A stretch of DNA of 64,000 nucleotides. Source: Rhodococcus triatomae BKS 15-14. GTDB lineage: Bacteria; Actinomycetota; Actinomycetes; Mycobacteriales; Mycobacteriaceae. Positions 23,049-30,899 of the stretch are shown here, one piece after another. A program made the translations under genes and the position numbers. The stretch spans positions 186,001-250,000 of the forward strand of contig AODO01000006.1 in the NCBI GenBank assembly GCA_000341795.1. The letters are read 5' to 3'. Below the pieces are notes generated by a model. It saw only the letters and a program-made list of their open reading frames with translations. It ran no database searches and was not told the origin of the DNA. How positions within the stretch are numbered: position 1 is the first letter of the stretch; every line of letters starts with the position of its first letter.

Positions 23049-24254
23049 GTGGCCGTGGGACTGACATGGAACAACACTCGACAGACAGCCGGATCGGGGG
23101 CACGGGCCGGGCTCGTCGGAGCGCTCGCCGTCGCGATCGGGGCCGCGGTCCTCGGCATCGGCCTCCCCGGCGTGGCCGCGGCAGACCCGGCCGCCCGCAC
23201 GACGGAGTGGCTGTGCAACCCCGACGCCCCCTCCGACCCATGCGATCTGCCCTCGGACACCACCGACCAGCTCACCGGCCAGACAACCGCGGTTCGTGCG
23301 CGTGTTTCGGAGAAGGACAAGCCGGTCGACTGCTTCTACGTCTATCCCACGGTGAGCAACCAGGTCGCCCTCAACGCCGACCTCCTCGCCTCGCCGGAAG
23401 TCGAATCGATCGCCCGATTCCAGGCGGCCCGCTTCGCGGACATATGTCGAGTGTTCGCGCCCGTCTACCGGCAGGTTCCCCTGCTCGGCCTGCCCGCCGC
23501 CCTGGCCGGTCTGGAAGGCCCGATCGATCTCGCCTACAGCGACGTCCTCGCCGCCTGGAACGACTACCTCGCCCACGACAACCACGGGCGCGGGGTCATC
23601 TTCATCGGACACTCCCAGGGCACGATGATGCTCCGAAAACTCATCCGCGAGCAGATCGATCCCAATCCCCAACTCCGCGAACAGATGGTCGGGGCCTTCC
23701 TCATGGGCGGCAACGTCACAACAGCACGCGGAAGCACCGCGGGCGGCGACTTCACGAACATCCCCCTGTGCACAACACAGGGCGAATCCGGTTGCGTCAC
23801 CGCCTACTCCACCGACCTGATCGGCCTTCCCTCCCTCTTCGGCAACAGCTCCTACGACCTGATCACCGCTCGGCTGGGCCTACCGACCGGCCCCGGCTAT
23901 CAGGTCGCCTGTACCGACCCCGCTGTCCTCAGTGGCAACGCCGGCCCGGTCGGGGCGACCGTACCGAGTGCGCCGTACTCGTTCGGCATCATCTCGGTCC
24001 TGATGGACTACACAACCTTCCCGGAACCGCTCCCCACGTCGACCTCGACGTGGACCACAGGTAAGGGCCGGGGCACGGGGCAGTGTGTCGAGCCGGATGG
24101 ATTCCACCGCTACCGCATCCAGATGACCGTCCCGCAGGCCGTCAACGAACTACCACTGTTCGACACCCACCTGCTCGACATCAACTTCGGACTCGAGCGA
24201 CTCGTCGAGATCGCCAACCAGCAGAGCGCCGCCTGGCAGATGGCACACACCTGA
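23049..24254 (+). CDS. Secreted DUF3089 lipase/esterase-like protein
   Basis: A protein of about 401 residues with an N-terminal signal peptide (hydrophobic core LVGALAVAIGAAVLGIGLPG, cleavage probably after AAADP/VAAA). The alpha/beta hydrolase nucleophile elbow is GHSQG. The remainder matches the DUF3089 family found in mycobacteria and rhodococci (CFYVYPTVSNQ near the start). Cys residues suggest disulfides. Secreted ester hydrolysis is the likely activity; the substrate is unknown. I chose the GTG at 23049, which follows GGGGAGG by a few bases. The MarR gene is divergent. Confidence 0.85.
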   Translation: MAVGLTWNNTRQTAGSGARAGLVGALAVAIGAAVLGIGLPGVAAADPAARTTEWLCNPDAPSDPCDLPSDTTDQLTGQTTAVRARVSEKDKPVDCFYVYPTVSNQVALNADLLASPEVESIARFQAARFADICRVFAPVYRQVPLLGLPAALAGLEGPIDLAYSDVLAAWNDYLAHDNHGRGVIFIGHSQGTMMLRKLIREQIDPNPQLREQMVGAFLMGGNVTTARGSTAGGDFTNIPLCTTQGESGCVTAYSTDLIGLPSLFGNSSYDLITARLGLPTGPGYQVACTDPAVLSGNAGPVGATVPSAPYSFGIISVLMDYTTFPEPLPTSTSTWTTGKGRGTGQCVEPDGFHRYRIQMTVPQAVNELPLFDTHLLDINFGLERLVEIANQQSAAWQMAHT

Positions 24255-24585
24255 CGAGCCGGGGGCCACCCGCGGCGCTTCCGTCCCCGCCAGCCGTGCT
24301 GGTGCTTGGTTGCCTCGATTCTCAGGGTCGGAACGACGGCACCGCGCAGGACGGGTGCCCAAGTCTGCCGGGCATTCGCCGCACACCGTGAACCTGGGTC
24401 GATGCCATAGCCGTACTTATCGGCCTGAAGAGGTGACCAATTTCATCTGATGCACGAACTCGTCGTGTGGGCCTTTGGCTACTCTGGGCGAGCACTGGTC
24501 CACGCCGCATTCACCTACCTGGAGCGGGAACAGCGGATACATCGGCATCACTGGTGATTGACCGACGGACTGGGGTGTCGACCAC
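24255..24585. other. Intergenic region with repeat copy C
   Basis: A 331-base gap carrying repeat copy C at 24408-24458 and, presumably, the promoter of the following 365-residue gene. I see no gene in it. Confidence 0.5.
24408..24458 (+). repeat. Dispersed 48-bp repeat, copy C
   Basis: The copy includes CTTATCGGCCTGAAGAGGTGACC and TTTCATCTGATGCACGAA in parts shared with copies A and B. It ends 127 bases before a GTG-started gene. Confidence 0.7.
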
Positions 24586-25683
24586 GTGAGTACAGCGGAC
24601 TGGCTGGTGGCGGGCGCGCGTGGGCGTCGATTGCTGCTCGATTTCGCGTTGGAGGCAGAGGAAGCGCGTGCGGTCGAACTAGGCAGTGATTCCCTGCACT
24701 ACGCGGTGGTGCGGGCAGCGCGTCACCTTACTTCAGGTCGAGACGATGGCCGGATGACGTACAGGGCAGGCGGAGGTGGTGCAGACGATGTGTGGCGAGC
24801 GGTTGTCGCACCAGATGAGGTGGCACACCGCCTGTTCGGGATGACGCTTCCCGACGTCACGCCCGTCGGACTCCGCTCGGCTCTGGCGCAAGCGGTGGAC
24901 ACGGCTATGTACTGGGAGGAACCGGACGGTGTGGACGTCCTCACTGCAACCGAGCCCGTGCGTCGTGAGCTCCAAAGGGTCGGCGAGCACCTCGCCCGAT
25001 CACCCCATTCGCAGTGGTGGACCACACCGACCGTGTTGCCTGACCAGTGGTCGGTGTGGACATGGGGTGACGACAGTCCTGACCCTGATGAGTCGACAGC
25101 AGCAGGCCGGCTTCGTCTCTGGCGCGAGCGCACCCTCGAGAACGAAGAACGGTCCACGCGTGACCCGGGCACAAGCTTTTCCGGGTGGTGGTCGACACCT
25201 CCAACCCAGTCTTCGACGCGGCTGCTCTCCGACGGAACCCCGGCCGGGTTGTGGTTCGTCGAGGACAGCATGGGATGGGAGCGGGCCGTCACGCGACACG
25301 TGACCATCTCGGCCGGCGCGAAGGTCTACGAGATCGCCGGACCGCAGGCGTGGGCAGAACTATGCCGGCGGTTCCCTCTCGAGGTCACCGCGCAGAACGG
25401 CGAGGACTGGCGTCTGACCACGGGGCGATCGGGACGATGGGTCATCCCCGACTGGACACGAGTCGCCGGCGACTACGCCGGCCTCCACCTGACTGCGGCG
25501 GGGTACCTGGCCGCAGCGGGGACCGTAGTCGACGTCGATGCCGACACCGCGAGCGTCATCGCCGGATGGGCACCCGACGAAACCTACTGGCTCACCGACG
25601 CAGCCCTCGTCAACGGCGAAGTCCAGACCTGGGTGCGTGACACCAACAGCCGGCATCCAGTGTGGGCTGAACAACCGCAGTGA
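24586..25683 (+). CDS. Unrecognised 365-residue protein
   Basis: I do not recognise the family. The protein begins MSTADWLVAGARGRRLLLDF and is rich in Trp (for example SQWWTTPTVLPDQWSVWTWG), with no signal peptide or membrane span. The second half contains IAGPQAWAELCRRFPLEVTA and SGRWVIPDWTRVAGDYAGLH. The start is GTG. It ends exactly where the second copy of the duplicated 0.4-kb segment begins, as the STAS gene at 20121 does before the first copy. It may therefore be part of the same modular region. Confidence 0.7.
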   Translation: MSTADWLVAGARGRRLLLDFALEAEEARAVELGSDSLHYAVVRAARHLTSGRDDGRMTYRAGGGGADDVWRAVVAPDEVAHRLFGMTLPDVTPVGLRSALAQAVDTAMYWEEPDGVDVLTATEPVRRELQRVGEHLARSPHSQWWTTPTVLPDQWSVWTWGDDSPDPDESTAAGRLRLWRERTLENEERSTRDPGTSFSGWWSTPPTQSSTRLLSDGTPAGLWFVEDSMGWERAVTRHVTISAGAKVYEIAGPQAWAELCRRFPLEVTAQNGEDWRLTTGRSGRWVIPDWTRVAGDYAGLHLTAAGYLAAAGTVVDVDADTASVIAGWAPDETYWLTDAALVNGEVQTWVRDTNSRHPVWAEQPQ

Positions 25684-25730
25684 GCACCCACGAGAGATAG
25701 CGGGATCTACTCCACCACTGTCCTGCCGGA

Positions 25731-25767
25731 AACCGTTAGGCGACTGCCTCCACGGCGCCTAACGGTT
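25731..25767. terminator. Terminator hairpin, second copy
   Basis: A perfect 12-bp stem AACCGTTAGGCG/CGCCTAACGGTT with a 13-base loop, homologous to the hairpin at 20571-20621 but with the outer stem eroded. Confidence 0.65.
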
Positions 25768-25782
25768 CCCAGAACCTGTGTC

Positions 25783-26067
25783 TTATCCAGCCGCACCGAA
25801 CTTGACCCAGCTCACCCCGTCAATCACCTCCGGATTCTGGAACACCGGCTGACGGAAGGGCTTAGCGCCGACGCTGCGAGCTGCGGTGATCGCGCGGGGA
25901 TCATCGAAGACTTCGAGGCGATGGGCGCGCACCCCGGGTAGGTCGATGTCGAACGCGTACTTGTTGTCTCCTTCGACGAGGTGCCAGATGTACCGGACGA
26001 TCACCCGGTTGTCACCGACGAGGCGAATCTCCTCGAAGGTGAACGAGCGACTGTTTCCCTGAGCCTC
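25783..26067 (-). pseudogene. Truncated duplicate of the 320-residue protein gene
   Basis: The last about 93 codons reproduce the C-terminus of the gene at 20631-21593. NSRSFTFEEIRLVGDNRVIV here corresponds to NSPWFTFEEIRLIGDNQVIV there, and both end WVKFGAAG before the stop. Upstream of 26067 the frame continues but the similarity stops and the sequence becomes Arg/Ser-rich, running into the remnant of a decarboxylase on the other strand. No start codon or N-terminal domain remains, so this is a dead 3' fragment. Confidence 0.75.
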
Positions 26068-26143
26068 GCCCGCCGAACCCGCGACCGCGTCGACCAGATC
26101 GACGGACTGACGGCGCTCGGAGGACAGGCTGCGCGGGAGGGAG

Positions 26144-26530
26144 GCCTCCCACGACCTGGACCTGATGCAGGTCCTGATAGACGTCACCGGGACCGGCGCA
26201 TCCGCCACTGTCCGAGTTGAGCACCGCAGCAGCATCTTTCGCGACCGTACCGGTGGTGGACCTGCCGACGCCGGAGGAGTTGCAACTCGATTCCGAGATG
26301 ATGCCTGGGGAGGCGTTCTTCGGGCCGGCCGAGATGGTGCCCGCAGACCGCGGTGGGCAGGATCGCCGCCGAACAACTGACGCCGTATCCGCCCGGCATT
26401 CCCGCCGTCGTGCCCGGAGAACGCCTCGACGGCGAGGTTCTGGACTACCTCCGCAGCGGCCTGCACGCCGGAATGGCTGTCCCCGACGCATCGGAATCCA
26501 GACTCGAGCGGGTCCGGGTGGTCGCCCTTC
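26144..26530 (+). pseudogene. Remnant of an Orn/Lys/Arg decarboxylase
   Basis: Three pieces of the C-terminal region of a PLP-dependent Orn/Lys/Arg decarboxylase are present in three different frames. These are SHDLDLMQVLIDVTG (about 26147), LPTPEELQLDSEMMPGEAFF (about 26255-26320) and AAEQLTPYPPGIPAVVPGER (about 26362-26425). At least one internal deletion and two frame changes separate them, and the large catalytic domain is missing. The gene is decayed and cannot make an enzyme. Confidence 0.75.
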
Positions 26531-26591
26531 GAGTCAAGGCTCTTGAGCGGATCCTGCTGCCCGCCCTTATCGAACCGCCCAGTGTGGTCAG

Positions 26592-26616
26592 GTTTGCGTC
26601 GGTGACCGGTCGGGTA
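26592..26616 (+). promoter_or_regulatory. SigF/SigB-type promoter of the PfpI-like gene
   Basis: GTTT at 26592-26595, 16 bases of spacing, then GGGTA at 26612-26616. This fits the general stress sigma consensus of actinobacteria exactly and lies 26 bases before the ATG. Confidence 0.65.
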
Positions 26617-26642
26617 GCCGCACAAGGACAGCGAGAGGAGCG

Positions 26643-27209
26643 ATGATGACCGGAAAATTGCAGGGCAGGCGGGTGGCATTCCTTGTGGCACCGGAAGGCG
26701 TCGAGCAGGTGGAACTGACCAAGCCGTGGGAGGCGGTATCGGAGGCTGGCGGATCCCCCACGCTGGTGTCCACGAAACCGGGGCGGGTGCAGGCATTCGA
26801 GCATCTCGACCGCGGCGACACCTTCCAGGTGGACGAGGTGGTCGCGGACAGCACCGTCGACGGGTTCGATGCGCTGGTGCTGCCCGGCGGGGTCGCCAAC
26901 CCCGACTTCCTTCGGGCGGATACCGCGGCGGTCGAATTCGTGCGGGGCTTCTTCGATGCGGGCAAACCTGTCGCCGTGATCTGCCACGGGCCGTGGACGC
27001 TGGTGGAGGCCGATGTGGTGCGTGGGCGGACCGTGACGTCGTGGCCCAGCCTGCGGACGGATCTGCGCAATGCAGGCGCACAGTGGATCGACGAGTCGGT
27101 TGTGGTGTGCCGAGAGGCGCCGAGTGTGCTGGTCTCGAGCCGCAAACCCGACGACCTTCCCGACTTCTGCGGGAGCCTCGTCGAGGTGTTCGCCGCCGCC
27201 CCGGTCTGA
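26643..27209 (+). CDS. DJ-1/PfpI family protein
   Basis: A 188-residue type 1 glutamine-amidotransferase-like protein of the PfpI/YhbO group. The nucleophile Cys lies in VAVICHGPWTLVEADVVRGR, and the partner Glu is probably in LVAPEGVEQVELTKPWEAV. Members act as deglycases or chaperone-like protectors in stress. Two consecutive ATG codons exist; the second (26646) has better spacing to GAGAGGAG. A GTTT-N16-GGGTA promoter upstream places the gene under the SigF-type sigma factor encoded at 62996, in keeping with a stress role. Confidence 0.88.
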   Translation: MMTGKLQGRRVAFLVAPEGVEQVELTKPWEAVSEAGGSPTLVSTKPGRVQAFEHLDRGDTFQVDEVVADSTVDGFDALVLPGGVANPDFLRADTAAVEFVRGFFDAGKPVAVICHGPWTLVEADVVRGRTVTSWPSLRTDLRNAGAQWIDESVVVCREAPSVLVSSRKPDDLPDFCGSLVEVFAAAPV

Positions 27210-27426
27210 GATCGTGCGCCGTCACGGGCCGTCCGACGTAACGTTGTCGAAGAGTTCGGGCCGGTCCCCTGGTCTACCGGCTTCGGCGTGGTGATGGACC
27301 TTTTCTCAGGTCACAGTTCGCCCGCGAGGATGGGGCCGTCCCCGCAGAAAGTGCGACAAGCGACATTCCTGCGCGGTGTGGCGGGCTGGAGTCGTCGTTG
27401 GTGAGTGCAGGAGTCGGTTGCCGTGG

Positions 27427-28091
27427 CTATGGCGCGATACGGGCGACTGCGCCGGTTTCCAGCGCTGTCCACACCCCGCCGTCAGGGCCGACGGTGATGC
27501 CGTGTGGTTCGGATGCCGGTGTGGGAAGGTCGCATTCGGTGTGATGCCCACCGGCGCACCCGGGCCGGGAACCGGATACAGCGTGGTCTTGCCGTCGAGG
27601 TCGGTTCGCCCGATGGCGTTGGCCTGGTTGAGGGTGAACCACAAGGCGTCGTCGGGACCGCACACGACCATGGACGGGAATGCGTCCCGCACGGGGAGTT
27701 CGAAGCGCACGATCCGGCCCTCGGGAGTGATCCGGCCAATCCTGTCGGTGTTCATCTCGGTGAACCACATAGTCTCGTCCGGCCCGGCGCACATCCCGAA
27801 CGGTCCGCTGCCCGAAGGCAATGCGAACTCCGACATGACCCCGCCGGTGGTGATGCGCCCGATGTGATCATCACCCGATCGGGTGAACCACAACGCCTCG
27901 TCCACACCCGCGGCGATGATGGTTGGTCGACTCCCAGCCGGGTACCGCTCGACAACACCGTCGACGGTCATGCGGGCGATCTCGCCGCTGTGGACCAGGG
28001 TGAGCCAGAGCGCGCCGTCGGCGCCCGCGGAGATTCCGTACGGACCCGACTCGGCGTCGGTCACCGAGAACTCCTCGACGACGCGATTCAC
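27427..28091 (-). pseudogene. Virginiamycin B lyase-like protein, frame broken
   Basis: The N-terminal part (MNRVVEEFSVTDAESGPYGI) shows the Vgb/streptogramin lyase propeller repeats, such as GADGALWLTLVHSGEIARMT and GPDETMWFTEMNTDRIGRIT. After about residue 180, near 27545, the frame loses similarity. The matching C-terminal repeat (CDLPTPASEPHGITVGPDGG) continues in another frame and ends at 27427. At least one blade is missing, since the total is about 220 residues against roughly 290 in the family. A deletion with a frameshift has probably inactivated it; a sequencing error is the alternative. Confidence 0.7.
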
Positions 28092-28466
28092 TGATATCCC
28101 CTTCGCTTCACCATTCGGTGTTCAGGCGGGCACTTGCGCAGCCCACCCCGGCCGCGTTCCCAATCCCGGAGGTTACCAACCGGTTCGCGGTTCGCAACGA
28201 GATATTTGAGCATTCGTCCGACTCTGATCAGCCATTACGCAATGAGTGGCACCTCGAGCCGCTGAAGCAAGTCGTCGCGCCTGGCGCGCCAGAGGTGTTT
28301 CGCGACTTGGCCTTTGAGGCCACACGTCGCTTTGCCAGCGGATTGCGTTCGTTCACCCCGCTCGATCACGCGGAGCCGATCGGATGACGGGTGGGCGCCG
28401 CCACGGGCAGGACCCTGCGAATGGCGTCGGTCTTCGCTCGACTGATCCAGCGTCGGCCCGGCACCC
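28092..28466. other. Gene-poor stretch
   Basis: These 375 bases contain only short frames with no recognisable protein similarity. Base composition around 28200-28340 is less GC-rich than the neighbours, which fits decayed or acquired sequence. Confidence 0.4.
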
Positions 28467-28994
28467 TCATCGGTCCGCGAAGAGCCGCTGCCACACGGCC
28501 GGGTCGGTCCGCGGGCCACCGAGTGTGTCGGCGCCGTAGCGATCGATCTCCGCGGCGATGTCCAGCGGCCTGGTCGGCGGCATCCCCGGCACCAGCTCCT
28601 CCTCGACCCGGTCGTCGGGAACCAGCCAGCACACCTCGAACTCGATGCCGTCGGGGTCGCGGGCGTACAGCGCCTTGGTCGAGCCGTGGTTGCTCGCCCC
28701 GGTCAGCGCGTCTGCGGCAACCAGTCTCTCGGCCATCTCCCCGAGCTCGGTGAGCGTCCCGACCTCCCAGGCCAGGTGATAGAGACCGACGTCGCCAGGC
28801 CTACGTACCCCCGGGCCGCCGGGACTCTGGAACAGGCCGAGGTCGTGGTCGTTGGCAGACCCCGCGGCCTGCAGAAACGCCGCCCCGGCAAACCCTCCCG
28901 GCAGCGGACGGAAGCCGAGCACATCGCGATAGAACGCGAGGCTGCGCTGCAGGTCCGACACGAACAGGACCGCGTGGTTGAGTCGACGAATCAC
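28467..28994 (-). CDS. VOC family ring-cleavage dioxygenase-like protein
   Basis: A 175-residue vicinal oxygen chelate protein. NHAVLFVSDLQRSLAFYRDV at the start gives the first metal His, LYHLAWEVGTL the second, and ALYARDPDGIEFEVCW the Glu, so the metal triad of extradiol-type or glyoxalase-type enzymes is present. I chose the GTG at 28994, because the family begins directly with this strand. The substrate is unknown. It stands alone, upstream of decayed sequence. Confidence 0.82.
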   Translation of the reverse strand: MIRRLNHAVLFVSDLQRSLAFYRDVLGFRPLPGGFAGAAFLQAAGSANDHDLGLFQSPGGPGVRRPGDVGLYHLAWEVGTLTELGEMAERLVAADALTGASNHGSTKALYARDPDGIEFEVCWLVPDDRVEEELVPGMPPTRPLDIAAEIDRYGADTLGGPRTDPAVWQRLFADR

Positions 28995-29070
28995 GATTCG
29001 TACCCTACTTCCCGACGCGACGGGTGAGGACCGTGACAACCTCCACCGTCGGCAACGTTCGTTCCCCCAA

Positions 29071-29114
29071 CTCCATCATCCCCGCCGACAACGTCGTCGG
29101 CGGGGATGATGGAG
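29071..29114. repeat. 19-bp perfect inverted repeat
   Basis: The arms 29071-29089 (CTCCATCATCCCCGCCGAC) and 29096-29114 are perfectly complementary around a 6-base loop. It lies in a gap between the VOC gene (whose start is at 28994) and a nucleotidyltransferase remnant, so it does not fit as a terminator of the minus-strand VOC gene. Confidence 0.6.
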
Positions 29115-29116
29115 CG

Positions 29117-29545
29117 GTGCCGGACATCGACGTCGAGCCGTACCTCGACGCCGTCGTGGAGACTGCCTGGGGGGTGCTCGGTACGCAGTTCGCCGGGGCG
29201 TACGCGGCAGGGTCGCTCGCCCGGCGGAGCTCCGGAGCCTACTGGTCGACTCGCTGAACTGGTGGATGGCGCTGCCCAGCCAGGCCGACGATCGACCTGC
29301 AGCCGGAGCCGATGACGCGGTCCTCGGAGCCTGCCGCGCGCTGGTCCGGCATCGCCACGGGACGTGGCTGTCCAAGGTCGACGCCGGCCGCCGGCTACTC
29401 GAGGCCGGCTACCGGCCGGTCGAGACGTTCGAGCAGTCCATCGCGGCACGCTTCGGTAAGCCCCCGCCTCGGGCCAGAGGCACGGACATTCCAGGAAGCC
29501 GCACTGCGCGAGCTCCTGGCTGCGACCCGGCAGGAATTGCATTAG
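29117..29545 (+). pseudogene. Nucleotidyltransferase remnant (AadA-like)
   Basis: The first frame encodes PDIDVEPYLDAVVETAWGVL and QFAGAYAAGSLA, the usual start of aminoglycoside adenylyltransferase-like proteins. The catalytic Gly-Ser...Asp-x-Asp block should follow but is missing. The second frame resumes with LRSLLVDSLNWWMALPSQAD and ALVRHRHGTWLSKVDAGRRL, which resembles the C-terminal helical part of such proteins. The end (EARTFQEAALRELLAATRQE) returns to the first frame. Two frame shifts and an internal deletion make this inactive. Confidence 0.65.
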
Positions 29546-29557
29546 CGCTAATGTAAT
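29536..29557 (+). promoter_or_regulatory. 22-bp palindromic operator before the MarR-methyltransferase
   Basis: ATTGCATTAGCGCTAATGTAAT matches its complement at 20 of 22 positions, and the core CATTAGCGCTAATG is perfect. It overlaps TAATGT, a -10 sequence that sits 7 bases before the ATG at 29567. Autorepression by the MarR domain of the fusion protein is the likely function. Confidence 0.7.
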
Positions 29558-29566
29558 GTGGTCGGC

Positions 29567-30811
29567 ATGCAGATACTCCCCTCCCCCGGACTCGGCGAGC
29601 TGCTCCGGTACGTCGGCGAACTCGTCGACCGGGGCGCCGAGGATGCCTACGCCTCGCTGGGCGTGTCGTACCGCCCGCGCTACACGCCGGTACTGCGGGC
29701 GATGAACGCAGGCGCGACGACCGTCACCGACATCACCACCCGCTCACACGTCACGCAGGGGGCGATCAGTCAGACCGTCGGACTCATGGTCGCGGACGGT
29801 CTCGTCGAGCGGACGACGCTCTCCGACGCCCGCAGGAGCGGCCTCGAGCTCACCGACGTCGGACGCACACTCGTCGAACAGCTCGAACCGCACTGGGAGG
29901 CCACCTTCGCAGCAATCGTGCAGTTGGAGAAGGAGATCGGCCATCCCCTCCGCCGCGTCCTGGCCGACACAGCAGGTGCTTTGGAACAGCAGGGTTTCGG
30001 GGAGCGGGTTCGCGATGCCCGCCGCATCGAGCAGGAGCGGAACGCACTCGTACCCACGCCTGGCGGCACGGCCACCACGAACTGGTTCGACCGAGGCGGC
30101 TCGGCATATGCGCTGTTTCGCCCCGAGTACTCGGAACGGCTCGCGATGTTCCTGGCCTCCCTGGCTCCGTCCGCGGCTCTCGCCGTCGACGTCGGATGCG
30201 GGAACGGGCAGCTGACGGCACAGCTCGCGCCCTACTTCGACACGACGATCGGCGTCGATCCCAGCGCGGAGCAGATCGAGAACGCCCTGCCGCACGAGCG
30301 AATCCGTTACGTGCAGGCACCGGCGGAGAACTTGCCCGTGCCCGAGCGCAGTGCCTCCCTGATCACCGCGGCCCAGGCCGCCCACTGGTTCGACCGTCCC
30401 GCGTTCTACTCCGAGGTCAGGCGGATCGCCGCCGACAACGCCGTCCTCGCCCTGGTCAGCTACGGAGTGATGCAGTTCGACTCCGACCTCGCCGATCGGT
30501 TCGATCACTTCTACCACCACGAGATCGGCCCGTACTGGCCACCGGAACGCGCGCTCGTCGACAACGGCTATGCCGACATCGACTTCCCCTTCGAGGAGTA
30601 CCCCGCCCCTCGCATGCAGATCACCAAGAACTGGAACCTGGGCCAGGTACTCGGCTACATCTCGACGTGGTCCGCTGTCCGGCGGGTCAACGAGGCGGGC
30701 AAGTCCGAGATATTGCACGCGTTCGCCGCGGACCTCGCCGCCCTGTGGGGTGACCCCATGTCGACACGCCCCGTGTCCTGGCCGATCAACATGAAACTCG
30801 GGATCATCTGA
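29567..30811 (+). CDS. MarR-type regulator fused to a SAM-dependent methyltransferase
   Basis: A 414-residue two-domain protein. Residues 1-145 are a MarR-like winged helix, with VTDITTRSHVTQGAISQTVG as helix-turn-helix and LSDARRSGLELTDVGRTLVE as wing. From about residue 165 to 300 a class I methyltransferase follows: motif I AVDVGCGNGQLT, then TTIGVDPSAEQIENA and a later motif around LITAAQAAHWFDRPAFY. The last 100 residues resemble the C-terminus of Tmt-type methyltransferases. The fusion suggests a self-controlled detoxifying enzyme. The ATG lies directly after a near-perfect palindrome. Confidence 0.85.
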   Translation: MQILPSPGLGELLRYVGELVDRGAEDAYASLGVSYRPRYTPVLRAMNAGATTVTDITTRSHVTQGAISQTVGLMVADGLVERTTLSDARRSGLELTDVGRTLVEQLEPHWEATFAAIVQLEKEIGHPLRRVLADTAGALEQQGFGERVRDARRIEQERNALVPTPGGTATTNWFDRGGSAYALFRPEYSERLAMFLASLAPSAALAVDVGCGNGQLTAQLAPYFDTTIGVDPSAEQIENALPHERIRYVQAPAENLPVPERSASLITAAQAAHWFDRPAFYSEVRRIAADNAVLALVSYGVMQFDSDLADRFDHFYHHEIGPYWPPERALVDNGYADIDFPFEEYPAPRMQITKNWNLGQVLGYISTWSAVRRVNEAGKSEILHAFAADLAALWGDPMSTRPVSWPINMKLGII

Positions 30812-30899
30812 GCGCCGTCAATCAGCAAGTCTCCGTGTCCGATACCGCGTTGACACGCCGGGAAGGAAGAATGATCGTCACCGCGAACGTGTGACACGG

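Noticed and set aside
28118-28387. 89-codon frame in the gene-poor stretch
   Set aside because: No ribosome site, no similarity and no conserved pattern; not supported as a gene.
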